Source: Psoroptes ovis (lineage: Eukaryota; Arthropoda; Arachnida; Sarcoptiformes; Psoroptidae). Taken from it: DNA of 64,000 nt. The notes beneath the pieces were generated by a model. That model saw only the letters and a program-made list of their open reading frames with translations. It made no database searches and was not told the origin of the DNA. The stretch lies in NCBI GenBank assembly GCA_002943765.1, contig PQWQ01000023.1, positions 188,501 to 252,500 on the forward strand, written 5' to 3'. This document shows, piece after piece, positions 1 through 14,500 of the stretch (its first letter is position 1; every line of letters begins with the position of its first letter). The translations under genes and the position numbers were made by a program.

Positions 1-452
1 TGAGCATTTTTGGCTGACAAACATTTTCAATGAATTGAATAATCTCTAGTTCGTATATCGCAAGGTCTATGCCTATTCACATACATTTCATACATGTATT
101 TCATGCACTTTATGTGCATGAATGATTCTCGATTCAATCGGAAAGTCTAAATATGAAAATGAAAATTTCATATTTATTAATTTATCTCTTCTCTCATTAC
201 GCCCTAACAACTAACTAACTATAACTAATCTAATGAATGAATCAAACAAAATGAAATGAATGTGAATATGAATGAATGACACCGGAATATTCTTATTATA
301 CCAGTCATTCATTTGAACACAATGAATACTAAATATGAATAGAGTTAATGTGATATTTTTTCTGGTTTCAGAAGGATTTAGGTGTGTCATCATAATATTT
401 TCATTCGATATCTATGAAATTTATAATTCCAAATTTTATTAGAATAAAAATA

Positions 453-533
453 TTAGATTGTTCGAAAAGTTTTGGCCAATTTTTAATGAGCAACACTATT
501 GATTGAGCCGAATGAACTTTTCGTACAACCTAA
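453..533 (+). mobile_element. Mariner-like foldback MITE, subfamily A, forward
   Basis: The left end TTAGATTGTTCGAAAAGTT and right end with AACTTTTCGTACAACCTAA form the shared 16-bp inverted termini. The left flank is TA; the right flank has drifted to TT. Confidence 0.8.
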
Positions 534-1918
534 TTATGATAAACTATTCAAGTAGGAAACTTGATTTTGTCGTTATATTTTTTTAAATAGAAATTTCCCT
601 TTTGAAATCTTTCATTTAATTCATTAAATTTTTCATATCATAATCAAGCAAAAATATTCAAGAGTATTCATTGGAAAAATATATGAATGTTTTGACACAC
701 ATAATTCATGTATATGAAAAATTAAATTCAGTTAGTAAGCCAAGAAAACTCAAGAATGACATGAATTATTTCATATCATTATTGGTGACTGACCCTTTAT
801 CTATCAGTGCTGAAATTATTCGATTATTTGAACATTTCAATCGATCGATTTCAATGATTGAAAACCTGATTCAAAATTCGATTACAGGTAGATTCATCTG
901 TGATTGGGATCGAAATAACAGGAGAAAATTTTCCACCTGTAATCTAGGGAATCGAATTCAAATATTTCATTGGATGTATAATTTGGCAAAATTTTCAAAC
1001 AATTCAGGCACACACAAACAAACAACAGCCAACAAATAATAACAATGAAAAAACAATGTAGCAAAAAAAATGAATAAATAATAAATTATTTAAAAGCTAA
1101 TTATAATTCAAAGACAATAACAAATTGAATAAATGATAGTGAAAATGAATTCAAACGCCATAATAATAATAATAATAATAACACAAGAATGATTGTATTA
1201 CATTTAGCACATATACATATTGAATAAAATATTCATTCATTCATACATAAATACAAGCATACGAATATCATCGAATAATAATCATTTGGAATAAGCTAAA
1301 CATATGAATATATTCTAGGTCCAATGACGATTGATACAATTTTTCATTTTGGTTTGATTCTGAAGGAATGTTTGTACACATATATAGAAATTCAAAAAAT
1401 TTTGAAACAAAAGAAAAAACATTCATTCGACCAAAGAGAAATTTGGTGTCCTAAATACATGTTTCACAAAATGAAATTATGCTTCGGAAAAAAATAATGA
1501 AAATTCATTCGTACCTAAGAAAGGTGAACAACACTGAATAGCAATATTGAATAGCAGTGAACAGCAGGTATTTCCAGTGGACATTTTCAGTGAATGAATT
1601 TTAATATTCAATGTACGGACAATTTGACAATTTTATCATTTAAAAAATATGGAAAAAACCATGGAAAATCGCCCAATACATTGTGTCTGTGTATGTGTTT
1701 AAATAGTGGAAAATTTGCACACAATGAAATTATCACATTTTTGATCGTAGAATTTTTTTTTCAGAAATAATAAAAATAATTCTTCATTCATTTGTCAACG
1801 AATAAATTATACTCTGAATCGTCTAATCGAAAGAATCTAAAATAATATGCGACAATCAACAACAACAAAAATTTAATTAAAACCAAATACAAATCATTTT
1901 GTTTTGACATAGCAAATA

Positions 1919-2002
1919 TTAGGTTGTCCGGAAAGTTCTGGCTGATTTTCATGACCGACTCTATTGATTAAGCCGAAATGAACTTTTCGGACATCAACCT
2001 AA
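1919..2002 (+). mobile_element. Mariner-like foldback MITE, subfamily A, forward
   Basis: Ends TTAGGTTGTCCGGAAAGTT and CAACCTAA, with a TA duplication on both sides (1917-1918 and 2003-2004). There is a short insertion in the right arm (GGACATCAACC). Confidence 0.85.
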
Positions 2003-2193
2003 TATTATTATGATGGACTAATGGACCAGAAAAAATTGTCCAAAAAAAGAAACATGAAATTGAAAGAAAATTTCATTGATTTGATTATCGTCGAAACAAC
2101 AAAAACAAAATCAGAATCGAAAATTTGAAAAATTGATTATTGATTGTGTCAAAACAACAGAACAAAATAGTCCAGCAAGCATTCTCATACATA

Positions 2194-2273
2194 TTGGGTT
2201 GTCCTAAAAGTTTTTGCCGATTTTCAAATGTTTTTCAACTAGTAAATCGGCAAAAACTTTTCGGACAACCGAA
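2194..2273 (+). mobile_element. Mariner-like foldback MITE, subfamily B
   Basis: A nearly perfect hairpin: about 30-bp arms (GTTGTCCTAAAAGTTTTTGC against GCAAAAACTTTTCGGACAAC) around a short loop. TA duplication on both sides. Its loop differs from other B copies. Confidence 0.85.
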
Positions 2274-2430
2274 TAGAAATGTATGAATGATTCTGCAGCA
2301 GCAAAATCTCACAAATGAAAATTGTCAAAAAATGTATTTTGGAATTACACAATTTTCGACCATTTAGTCATTGGTGAATTGTAATTGTCAATTTCAAAAA
2401 ATAATTGAATAAAAATAGACATAAACATAC

Positions 2431-2545
2431 CTATATGATGATAATGGCCATGATTGTGCAACACAAATCAATTCACAAATTGAATTCAAATCACAGCTGA
2501 TCGTCGGATGGGTCCATATTCTTGGTGCAATACCGTTATGTGGTT
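2431..2545 (-). CDS. Dscam: Dscam-like exon: first half of Ig3 (equivalent of insect exon 6)
   Basis: A 115-nt exon found by eye, too short for standard ORF lists. On the minus strand the acceptor GACAG ends at 2546 and the donor GTATGT starts at 2430. Joined in phase 1 it reads EPHNGIAPRIW, then ELICVAQSWPLSSYR, with an Ig cysteine in the LxCxAQxxPxxSYR context of Dscam Ig3. It leaves in phase 2. It is richer in GC than the surrounding DNA and has no stop. This is the position of the large exon-6 array in insects; only one copy is visible here. The exon completing Ig3 was not found in 1-2430. Confidence 0.8.
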
Positions 2546-5500
2546 CTGTCAATTGGAAATCGGGAAAATTGGACCAAAAAAGAAAGAATTTTCAAATAAT
2601 TATTCATAAGAGCTTCAGAAAAGAATAAGATTTCTAAGATTCTCAATTTGAATTAATCTTTTCAAAATAAGGAAAAAAATGTTCCATATAAGACGTGTAA
2701 ATTAAGGGATTTCTTGGGCACCAAGGAAAAATTCTTAAATTTGAATAATTATTATGGAAATCGGGAAAAATGTGTAAATGACAAAATGAAACAAAATTAA
2801 ACAAAATGAAAAATGGTTTCAAAGGGTTTAAAAAGAAATAGAATTTCAAATTTGATCATTATCATTGCTATCATTATCGTCATTAGTATCATTAACAGAA
2901 TTATTATCCCAAATTAATATTGTGACATTCAGAAATTAATTCAACTCAATTTCAGTATATTTTTGTGACAAATTCTTTTGTTCAGCTGCAAAAGAATTTC
3001 GTATCGAAATCGGATACATTTTGATATAAATCAATTGAATTATTTAATTCATTTTCGAAGAAATTCATTTTGAAATATTTTTTTTCCATTCATTTCAAAT
3101 ACAATCATGAATTTCAATTTCAATTCACAATTCAATTTGATTCATTTCAAATACAGAATATATTAGGTTGTCCGAAAAATTTTTGCCGATTTTTTAATGA
3201 TTTTTTACGATATAACTGGCAAAAACTTTGCGGATAACCTAATATATTCAAATCTCTGAGCTCTCTGTAAAACTCATTAGTTTTAATTTGTTTTCATCAT
3301 TTTGTATTCTTTGTATTTACGATCATTCAATGCAAACACAGCCAACACAGCCAACACACACAGACATTGAATTTGAATGCATGAATGAATTATAATTGTA
3401 ATTGTAACAATAACAATCACAAAGAATAATGGAAATAATTGTTAATAATCACAATTACAATCAAAATCAGAAAATTCAAAATTCAAAATCAGAGAAATAG
3501 TAAATTCAACCAGTGTTGCTGATGCTGGCTGTATTTGAATGGTGTTTCGCCATTCAACATTGAACATTGTTTAGATCTGTTTGAATTGTTTGAATTTTCA
3601 ATGGAAAATAATTATAATTAAAATTTTTGAAAATTTCACAGAATTAATTCAAAAACAAATTCAAATGATTTCTGATTTTCTGTTGTTAATTTTGCTTTTG
3701 TTAATTAAAATTATTGAATTCGCACCAGAATTCATTCACAAACTCGCAGTATTCATTAACAAATTGTGCGAAATATTCATTATTATCATTATTGCTCCTC
3801 AAATTCGATACTTAATTACGATTCATTTCACTTCGATTCATTTCATTTCGGTTCATTCATTCACTAATTCATTCATTTCATTTTGCATCCTTTTGAATAT
3901 GTGAATTATAACAATAGAAGAGAAATGGATTCAAAGAGTAAATTCACAAATTTCACCAGTCGAATACAAAGTCTCGCATACAAATTCATATTCACTCAGA
4001 CAAATTTATGCTGAATTTGCCTGAAAAGAAATTGAAGAAATATTTCTTTGTGAATTTGCAAAAATTTTCTTCGACCAAATTCTGCTTGTTTTGCATTTCA
4101 TGGCAAGGGCAAGCACTGGAAGCACTGGAAGCACTGGAAGCAGGCAGCAATCCGAGTAGGGATAATGTGTACCAGAGAACCAGCGAATTTTGAAATTTTT
4201 GAATTATTTTCAAAAATTCGAATCAAAATTTCTCTGATTTTTCAGAGTAAATCCTTTCTCAGGGTTCGCATTTGAATTTGTGAAAATATGATTGAATCAA
4301 TGACATTTTAGTCGATTTTTTGTTTTGGCTCATTTTTGATTCAAAAAATTTCTTCAAAATTTCTCTCTGGTTATTGTCTTTGAACTTTTGACATTTTAAT
4401 TTACTGCTGCTACTGATATAAACACACTGGAAAAGTTTGGTGAGAGAAAAATTCAAGGGAAAATATGTGCTCAAATGTCTCCTATTATCTTTGGAGATAA
4501 CTAATATGAAACATATGCATATGGATAATCTCATATACTGCAATCAAATGATGGCATTTCACATTGAAAATACACACAGAGAGGAATCATTCATGCATTC
4601 GTTGGTTTCGTTTTGCATTGGATTTTTCATTTTTTGAAAAATAAATAAATAAAAAATGAAAAATAATTAATGTTTGTTTGTTTTCAGCTTCATAGTTTTC
4701 CCATGTTTGATTATGGATCGATCAATCGATCCATATGCACATAGGGAAGCTCAGGGGCGAAATGGGTACATAGGAATGAAGCAGGGAAAAATTTCGGGAA
4801 AAAAAATTTAAAGTTTTCAAAGGGATCTGGGAAAGAGTAAGGAATACAAAGAGTAAACAAAACAAAACAAATTCATTCAATATTCAATCGGTTAATTTCT
4901 GGTTTTTGAATTGAAAAATAATTCGGGTTTCGGTTTATTTTTGGGCTTAAAATTTGTTATTTGGGACCATGCTTCCATCATTGAAATTAATATATTTTGG
5001 GATATTTTTTTTTTCAAATTTTGAAATTTTCAAATAATTCAAAACAAATAATTGTGATTCAATGATAATAAATAAATTATGAATCAATGAATTCAAAGAA
5101 TGAATAAATGAATTAATACTAAATAGGGCCTAGATCGGCATAGATTTCTTGCGGATGTAAATTCATTCATTTTGAACTCAAAAACAATTTTTTGACCATT
5201 CGAAAAACATCAAAAATTAAAATAATAATCAAATTATTATTATTACTGGTCGAGTTTTATTGCTGCTGTATATTTGCTTGCTGCTTTGGAGAATCATTAA
5301 AAGTTTTCATTTCATTCGAAAAATTATTGAAATTTATAGTATTTTAAATAATTTTTGAAATGGTCAAAACAGAACAACCAGAATAACAAATAGCAGAGAT
5401 GCATAAATGGGTTTTTTCTGGCTGCTTATTTGTATGCATATTAAATATTTAGGTTGTCCGAAAAGTTTTGGCCGATTTTCATGAACAACTCTATTGATTA

Positions 5501-8500
5501 AGCCGAATAAACTTTTCGGACAATCTAAATATAATTACAAATAAATGGCAACATATGGCGTGTATTTTTTGCTGCTTTTTTTAAAGGCTATTCATATGTA
5601 GAGATGTGTGTTTGTAGATATTTTTAAATGTTTACATTCATTCATTCATTTATTGGTATGTGAAAAGAAAGAAATAAAGGTCATTTTAATGGTTTTTAAT
5701 GGCAAAAGAGGGTCTTGAATTTTTTCAGTTATTTTGTTCGGTCATATACAAATAGCAAGGGCTGATAATGATAATGGCCGAAACGACAATAAAAATTGCA
5801 TTCGGGAACAACTTTTGGAATGGCAATTTCTTAGTTTTTCAAAGAAAGAATTTCTTAAATAAAATTTAAAAGAAAATGGACAAAACGAAAACGAAAAACA
5901 CTTACCAGTAACAATAAGACGGCCCGATTCTTGACTAATTTGTAGCTCATCCGTTAATTGATTACGTATTTGACAACGATAATAACCAGAATCTTGAAAT
6001 GTTGTATTATAAATTAATAATTCACCAGTCGATAATAGTTGATAGCGGCCAATTGTATCTGTGAAAAAAAAACATATTACATTCATAAATAAATAAACAG
6101 ACAAACATTTATTGTAACAATGTTTATTGTTTTGGGCCAAAGATAAAACATTGAATCAGAGGTATTTCATTGAAGAAATAAGGGAAAATTCCGATTCATC
6201 AATACATTTATCATTGATTCCTATTGAAAATTATTCCATGTTTTTCAATGTTTCAATGTTTCTATGAATCAAGAATCAATTCAAACGAAGCAAATCATAC
6301 GACGTTTATATAAGTCTTCGTAAGTCTTCATTCATTTCGTGAAGAAAAAAAAATTCATTTCATCAAAAAAATAAATCCAAAATTGAAAATTTTTCCATGT
6401 CAAACTCGAAAAGTTAACATTCATCTCATCTCATTGACATTTCAATTTCTCATTTAATTTTTTTGAAAGTAAATCTTACGTTATTGAAACGATTCAATCA
6501 GTGATTCAATGATTGAACAGTTTTTCATTTCTTCAAAGATTTCAGTCATTCATTCAATAAATAAATACTTAAAATTCAACTTATTCCCTGCTTATAAAAA
6601 TACTACTCGAAAAGTATATTAAAATGGACTTGGGACTTTTGACTGATCGAAAAATTGAGATTTTTACTTTTGATTCTTGATTTTTCTTCTCTCAAAAACC
6701 ATTGATTATTATTATTATTGGTTTCGATTTTTACGGTCCAAATGCATTTGCAGTGTGTACCAGACACACACACACAAACACATATAAACATCATCTCAAG
6801 AATCGTATATGAATTCAATGTTTGAATTGAATTCATTTCAGACCATCTTATATACCTTTTTCACTGGAAAAAGTCTTTTTTTGACAATTTTCTTTTTAAA
6901 TCATCCAGGGATTTATTTTGTATTTATTCAAGGTTGTCCGAAAAGTTTCGGCCGATTTCCACGAACAACTCTATTGATTAAGCCGAATGAACTTTTCGGA
7001 CAACATCTAATTTTTGTATATACTTTTTCATACTGACACAATCATTATATAATCATCATCATCAATACATGATATTCAATACTTAAAAAGATTTCAACAT
7101 TTTTCAAATTGGAATTTTTTTTCTCATACAGAAATAATTACTCAATGAGTGAATTTGAAATGTTTTTTCGAGAGCACCCAAAAACATTAATATGCTTTAA
7201 TGCTTTGAATAATTTTCTCAAAATACGAAAAATTTGTTTAATTACAAAGTTGTTGATTGAAAAAGATTTCTTGGAAGATTTTCGAATATTCATTCAGATA
7301 CCTTTAGCTCGATTGAATTAACATTAAAACATTGAATTTAATGGGTGAACAGGGCTCAACATTCATCTTGAAATGTGTGAATAAGAAGAAAATATTGGAA
7401 AATTTAGAATTTGAATTTATTATATTTATGTTTATATCATAATGTTTATGTCTTAAAGAATATATAAGAAATAAACAAAAATTGATCCATGATAATGGAC
7501 CAGTAGGCTTATTTTACTGAAGAAAATCTCATAAAATTAATTTTTATTGTTTCTCATAAAAAACAAAAAATAATAATAAAAATCGAATTAACGATACGAA
7601 AAGGTGTTATCGATGAATGCATGAGGCTATACATTCAAGAATTCATCATCATCATGAATATAATATTCTCGATGAAAAACCCATTGAAAATACATGGGCC
7701 CAATATTATTAATTCTTCGAAACATATTAGGATTGTCCGAAAAGTTTTTGCCGATTATATCGTAGGAAATCATAAGAAAATCGGCAAGAACTTATCGGAC
7801 AACCTAAATAAATTTCTAATAAAATATAATCACATTTATTTATTCAGATAATAAATAAATAAATGTTTCTTCAGTAATAACAGAGATGCATACATTTTGA
7901 TGGATAACCGGCACCATATTTCAATAGTTGTTGAACATATTTGGTCCAGTCGAGTGTGTATTTTAGTGATGAAATACTATGTAAAAGCAAAGAATTTCAT
8001 TTCAAATAATGATTATCTCGTTTATGATAATGTTTTTGGGAGAATGTAATCTCTACTCACACAAACAAACACAAATACAATAATAATAATAATAATAAAT
8101 GATGCTTGAATAATGAATGACACTATGTATGTATGTTTGATTAATACTGTTTCTGTTTCTTAAATACACAACAAATATAATTGGTTGTCCCAAAAGTTTT
8201 GGCCAATTTTCATGCGGCAACTCTATTGATTAAGCCGAATGAACTTTTCGGACAACCTCTAATACACATAAATGAATGAACAATCCATATTTGATAAATG
8301 TTTGAAAATTATTCATTTATTTATTGTTTGTACTTGTATTTTGCATTATTTCATTTGCGAAATTTCATTGGTAAATAGATCAGAATTACACCAAACAAAC
8401 AAACAAACAAAAATCTTAAATATTTTCAAAGATGAAAGGAATCAATGAATACAAGAGATTCTCAAAAGGAGTCAGAGATCATTTTCACTGGTAACAAACC

Positions 8501-11500
8501 GAGTAAAAAATTTAATAAATTTGCGCCATTGAAAATGAATGAAAGCGAAAAGAAATTGCAAAAATCGAACGCTACAATGAACACCTTGAATGTTAGGAAT
8601 TTAAATTGAAAAAGAATTAATAAAATTTCATTCCATTCACTCCATTCACTCTCTTGGTGTTCTGTTCAATTGAAAATTCATTGATTTTTCACCAGAAAAA
8701 ATTTTCCTTGAAAAATAAATTGATTGTTTTTTGTTCGACAGAAAAGAATCTCTTAGTCTTCTTCGCACCAAGCAAGCCAAAAAAGCAATTTATCAATGAT
8801 TTCTTGCCTGTCTGACACTTGAAAATTTGAGAAAATTCTTGGAAAATTGAAAATTTTCTGAGAAATTTCCAAGAATTTTTTCAATTTTCTTCCAAATTTT
8901 AACCAGAGATCAATTCGTTTATAGACATAAACACTGATTTACACTGAAGAATGATTGAAGAATTTCAATCGATTGGAAAATTAATTTTTTTGTTGTTTTT
9001 TGTGAAATGAAAGAAAATTGATTTGAAAATTCTTCGATCAAAGATTATATTTCAAAGGTTTTAGTCTTTGAAAAATTTCAAAAATTTAAAGCGAAACTTA
9101 GTCAAATTCAAAGTCAATCAGAATCAGGATATGAATACATTTTCAATACTGTCAGATGGATAAATCAAAAGATATCTGATTTTTTGATATTAATTTCTGT
9201 TTGAAATGAAAACAAATTAATTAAGTTACCAATCTGTGTGTATCACAACAACAACAATAATGGGGAAAGTTGATATATTAATTCGGTATTTGTAGCTACT
9301 GTTGGTATTGTTTATTAGAAATCTAATTATCTTTGCACTAAGAATTAGATGGTTTGAATTAATATTGAATTTGTTCGTAATTGTACTCGAATAACTCAAA
9401 TATTCAATAACAGGCTGATATTCTTCGATATCATCAGTGAGATATGATTTCACAGATTTCTTTTCATTTGAATTTCTATGAATCAATGAATAAACTCATT
9501 GATATATCGAATTGGAAAAATATAAGACTCAAGATTGATTAATTCATTTTAGGAGAATAAAATTCAATTCAATTCAATTTTCCATTCAATTTCGGTTGAC
9601 CACCAACCATTCAATGAATGAATTGGTCAAATTATTTCAGAATTTTGAAAAATCATGATTTTTGAGAATTGAAAAATTATGAAATATTCTTCTCAGGATG
9701 CCCTGTAAAAGTTCATAGACTTTGAATGGTTGAAAAAATTTATTTAAGATCTCTAAACGATATTCGTTGTATTCGATATTTTATCGATTTGAATTAATAG
9801 TCAAAAATAATAATAAAACAAATAAATAAATACAAAGAATAACAATCGATTGGGTTTTATGTTACTTTTTATTATTATTTTTGGATGATTATTACTGATA
9901 TTATTGTCGTTATTATTATATTTTTGGTCATTGAACAAGCAATAATAGTTGTAATAATAATAATGATTATGATCATCAAAATAATAATAAAAACAAAAAT
10001 AATTTTCGTTAAGAAGAAATAAACAAATATATTTGATAAATACAATGTTATAAAAATATTAGAGGTTGTTGTTCGAAAAGTTTATTCGGCTTAATCAATA
10101 GAAGTTGCTCACATGAAAATCGGCCAAAACTTTTCGAACAATCTAAAATATTTATTATTTATTCTTTCGTCCATTTCATTCATTCATTTCATCAATATTG
10201 CTTTATATTTCATTTCAATTTTTACGACAAAAAATGGAAAGAAATAAAATAAGAATTATGAAACTATTATATGGCTTATATTCTTTGATCTCATTCAAAA
10301 TTACAGGATAAATTATCCCGAAATTATTATTGCTTCTTATGGCACAACTGACTTTTATTTATTTCTTTGTTTTTCTTAAATGTTTACTTGTATGAATTCA
10401 TTTATATTCTTTCTAATCATCAAAATTCATATTATGAGATCGATGCATATAAATAAGAATATATTTAATATGAATCAATAACAATAATAATAATAATGAA
10501 AATGTGACAAGATTAAAGTGGATTAATATTTTGATTTCTTTTCCATAATTTTTCGGCAAAAATTATGGATCAAATAACGAAATTCATCACATTTTTCTCA
10601 CATTGAATCCATAAGCAAGAATTTCGCCAATGAATTCCTTGGAGCCATGTGAAATGCCCAATGAATTCTGGGCTATAATTACAGAAATGATTCACTTGAT
10701 TCAATGGATTTTCATTGATTCATTCACAATGGCAAATATACAATCGACCGACCAATATTACTATTCAATGAGAGAATATATTCTCTTAGATTCTTAGATT
10801 ATAATCATTGATTCAGTCGTTCATTCATTGATTTCATTCGATTCTCATTCACTTTGATTCTTATTTGATTCTTTAATCAAGATATTAATTCTTTTGAAGA
10901 AAAGAAAATCTTGAGAAATAACTGAATGAATGAATGAACGGAAAAATTCATTTATTCTTCTCCAGAAATTCTTTAAGTATAAGAATTACAAATAAAGAAA
11001 ATAAATTCAAGATTCATTTCATTTGACAATCCAAATAATACATTTCATTGAATTGAATTGAAATGAACAAAAAGAATGAGAAAAGATTGTTGAAATGGAT
11101 ATTTATTATTATTATTATTATACATTATTACCATGTTATCACTATTATCGATCAAATATCAAATGGGATTTTATTACTTATTATTTTGATTATTATTATT
11201 ATTATTAGTATTAGTTAGTTATTGGCGACTATAAGATCAATGGACAAATCAAGGATCAACTTGAATTAAATAATTCTACCTAAAAGTAATTGTTATTATT
11301 ATTATCATTTCCATTAAAAAAGATTTTCATCAAATTTCATAAGATTGTTTATATGGTTTATTAAGAATAGAAATATATTAGGTTGTCCGAAAAATTTTGG
11401 CCGATTTTTATGTGGCAACTCTATTGATTAAGCCGAATGAACATTTCGTACAACCTGAAATGAATGAAACATTTGCAAATGGACATATGAACATTGTCCA

Positions 11501-14500
11501 AAAAGACTATTTTTTCCTAAATAGTGAATCATTGAAAAACCAATGATAAGTAGAAGGAATACGGTATCAATTCGTATGATTTGAATTCGATATTGTATCG
11601 TTTTCTTATTCTTCTTAAGAAATAAATAAATAAGAAAATGATATCATGCATTACGATCACGTTTTAAGGATGTTTATTATATCTTATAATATAATATCAT
11701 CATCATCATTGTCATTAATTGAACCATAAATGGATACTTGTATCGTATCGTTGTGTAGTAATGTTTGACATTTTTTTTCTGTGTGTAGAAACATGCACAC
11801 AACCCATAGACATACATATACACAGTTATAGACTCACATATGTCAAAAACAATCATTTGGGTTTCGCATTATTATCATTATCATCATTTTATTATGTTTT
11901 AAGGATGTTCGCGAAAAGGTTTTTAGTTCGATGAAGATGTTCAATGACAAGTTATCGACGACCAGAATATCAAATAAATGATTTGAACATATTTCCACGA
12001 ACATTATTTTGGACCTAGTCGAACCCCCAAAAATGAAAGATCAATGAGAATTTAGAATAGAATATCATTCTCATTGAATGATATCGATAATCATTGATGA
12101 ATCAATCCAATCCAATCAGTCTTACCAATACGAGATTTTTCATAAGATTAATGAAATGTGAAATCAATGAATAGATATTGATTGATTGGATTGGATTGAT
12201 TCAACTCAAACTTTATCATATTTGAGACAATTAATTTTCATTTTTACTGGTGACAAAAATAAAATAATATTTCAAATTGACAAATGATGATGATCACCAT
12301 ACTTTTTCATTAAAATGATTATTATTTTGTTTGTTTCACGAGATGATGATGATCATAGAATAATCATCATAAGAGAATATGATGATGACAATATGAGTAT
12401 GAATAAAAACAATATGAGAAATTCATTTTTGGGCGTCATATTTCGAAATCGAGAATCATTATGATTTCAATAATAATAACGATGATTGTAATTTATTACA
12501 ATTATTCGATTGATGATTATTGAAATTATTATTATCATTGAAATAATGATAATGATGTTTATAACTATATTTTTGGGTATTCACAAGTTGAAATATAGAT
12601 AGATTCATATTAATATATTATTTTTCCACCAAACATCATCATCGATATCATCATTCTCATGGGTTTTTTTTTTGATAGAAATTTTTCAAGATTTATTTGA
12701 TTCTGTTTTGTTTCAACTTTTCCATTGAAATTCACATATTTCACAATCAATATTTGATTTCAGGAAAAATAATAATAATAATAGTGATAATGATGATTGA
12801 ATTGAATTGAATTGAATCGAATGGAATATATCGGAATGAGAATTTCAATTCTGAAATAATGATGATGATAATTGATTGATTCTCTGGAAATTGTTTGAAA
12901 ATCAAATTGAAATCTCCATATTTTAATAGCGAGAAGCAGGAGCATCATAGGAAAAATATGGGATTTTTTCAATTTAAAATTTCTGAGAATTTATGAAATT
13001 TATGAAAATTAATAATGGGAGAAAAAAGCCAGAAAACTAATTCATTTTAATCTATCAAACAACTCGCAAAAATTGATTTGAAGCATTTTTTGTGTGTGAT
13101 TTTATAAACAAAGAAAATTCTTTTCAATAATAAGAAATATGAATTGAAAATTCATAAAGTTTAATATATTGAATGGGCAAAACTTTTTCTTTTTTTATTA
13201 GGCTGTCCGAAAAGTTCATTCGACTTAATCAATAAAGTTGCTCATGAAAATCGGTGAGAACTTTCCGGACAATGTAATACTTCAAAGACTTGAAATTTTC
13301 TTAATAAAAACAATCGTGAAAAATTGATTGATTGATTGATTTTTGCTAGTGAATTATTGCAGCAAACAGCGAAGCAGCAGCCGAGAGAGTACATAGATTA
13401 ATTAATTAATTTTAAATCAACTGATTGTTTGATATATCAATTTTAAATCAAATTCATTATAAATTATCATTACTTTGCACAAAAAAATGTTTTGTTTAAA
13501 AGCTTTTAATACATCCAAAATGATGTATTATGTATGAAAATATTAAGTTGTCCGGAAAGTACTGGCCGATTATAATTAACAACACTATTGATTAAGCCGA
13601 ATAAACTTATCGGACAACCTAATACATTAAAAAGATACACATATTTCATTATTATTATCATTCATCCAATAAAAAGACATTGAGCGAGAGTGAAAAAATT
13701 GCATTATTTACAATTTGACAATTTTGAAAATTTTAAACTAGATACACTCTATGCAGCACACTGTCAAAGTAATACACACAGTGATAATAATAAAGTTTAA
13801 AATTTAAAATTCACACAAATAATGTGTATTTTGGAGGCTTTCAGAAAAGTTCATTCGGCTTAATCAATTGAGTTACAAATGAAAATCGGACAAAACTTTC
13901 CGGACAGCCTGAAATTTTAGAGAATTTTTCAAAAAAAAAAAAAAAATTCTTGAAAATCACAGCGAAAAAAAAAACAATCAATCTAATTCAAAAATCTCTT
14001 TCACATATCAAATGTCAACGACGACAACATCGAGAATGAAATGGAAAATAGAAAGATAAATAGTATTTATTACTATTTATTTCTCTCTTCTCTTCCAAAA
14101 AGTATATATTAAATGATAATTGATGTATTTTTTGTATTAAATCTAATTCGTCCATTTCAAAGATATCAGAAATCGCAAATTTTCAGAAGTGTGTATTCAT
14201 TTGTTTAGTTGATTTGAAAAACATCTGATTTCAACGATTTTTCGCTAAAAAAAACGATGAACTGAATCGAATTTTTCATATTTCTTTTGTATTCACAGTG
14301 AACACTTTTCGATTACTGATCATTGAAATTTGGACAAAAATTTTAATTTCAAATATTTCCAAAAATATTCCCAAATTCAACTTATATACGAAAATACGAA
14401 AATGAATAAAGGAAAAATAAATAAGTTTCACAAATGTTATCATTATTATCATCACAAATGAGATTGAAAATAGAGAGTCACATCTTTTGAATGAATAATA

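Larger units (their letters stand above)
1..2430. other. Probable Dscam intron (left edge) with no visible exon
   Basis: AT-rich sequence with ATT and TCATT microsatellite-like runs and three foldback elements (453, 1919 and 2194). I looked on the minus strand for the exon that should complete Ig3 and found none. Open frames here are short and of low complexity. Confidence 0.6.
2546..5905 (-). other. Dscam intron between Ig2b and Ig3a exons (3.4 kb)
   Basis: Bounded by GTAAGTG and GACAG on the minus strand. It contains two foldback elements (3163 and 5449) and a three-unit tandem of the 9-mer AGCACTGGA at 4112-4138. No further Dscam-like exon was recognised. Confidence 0.75.

Noticed and set aside
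671..1039. 122-codon open frame on the plus strand
   Set aside because: AT-driven composition, no recognisable motif, opposite strand to Dscam and inside its presumed intron.
4112..4138. Three tandem AGCACTGGA units as a possible coding repeat (ALE repeats)
   Set aside because: Only three units, no long frame or splice sites around it; a simple tandem repeat.
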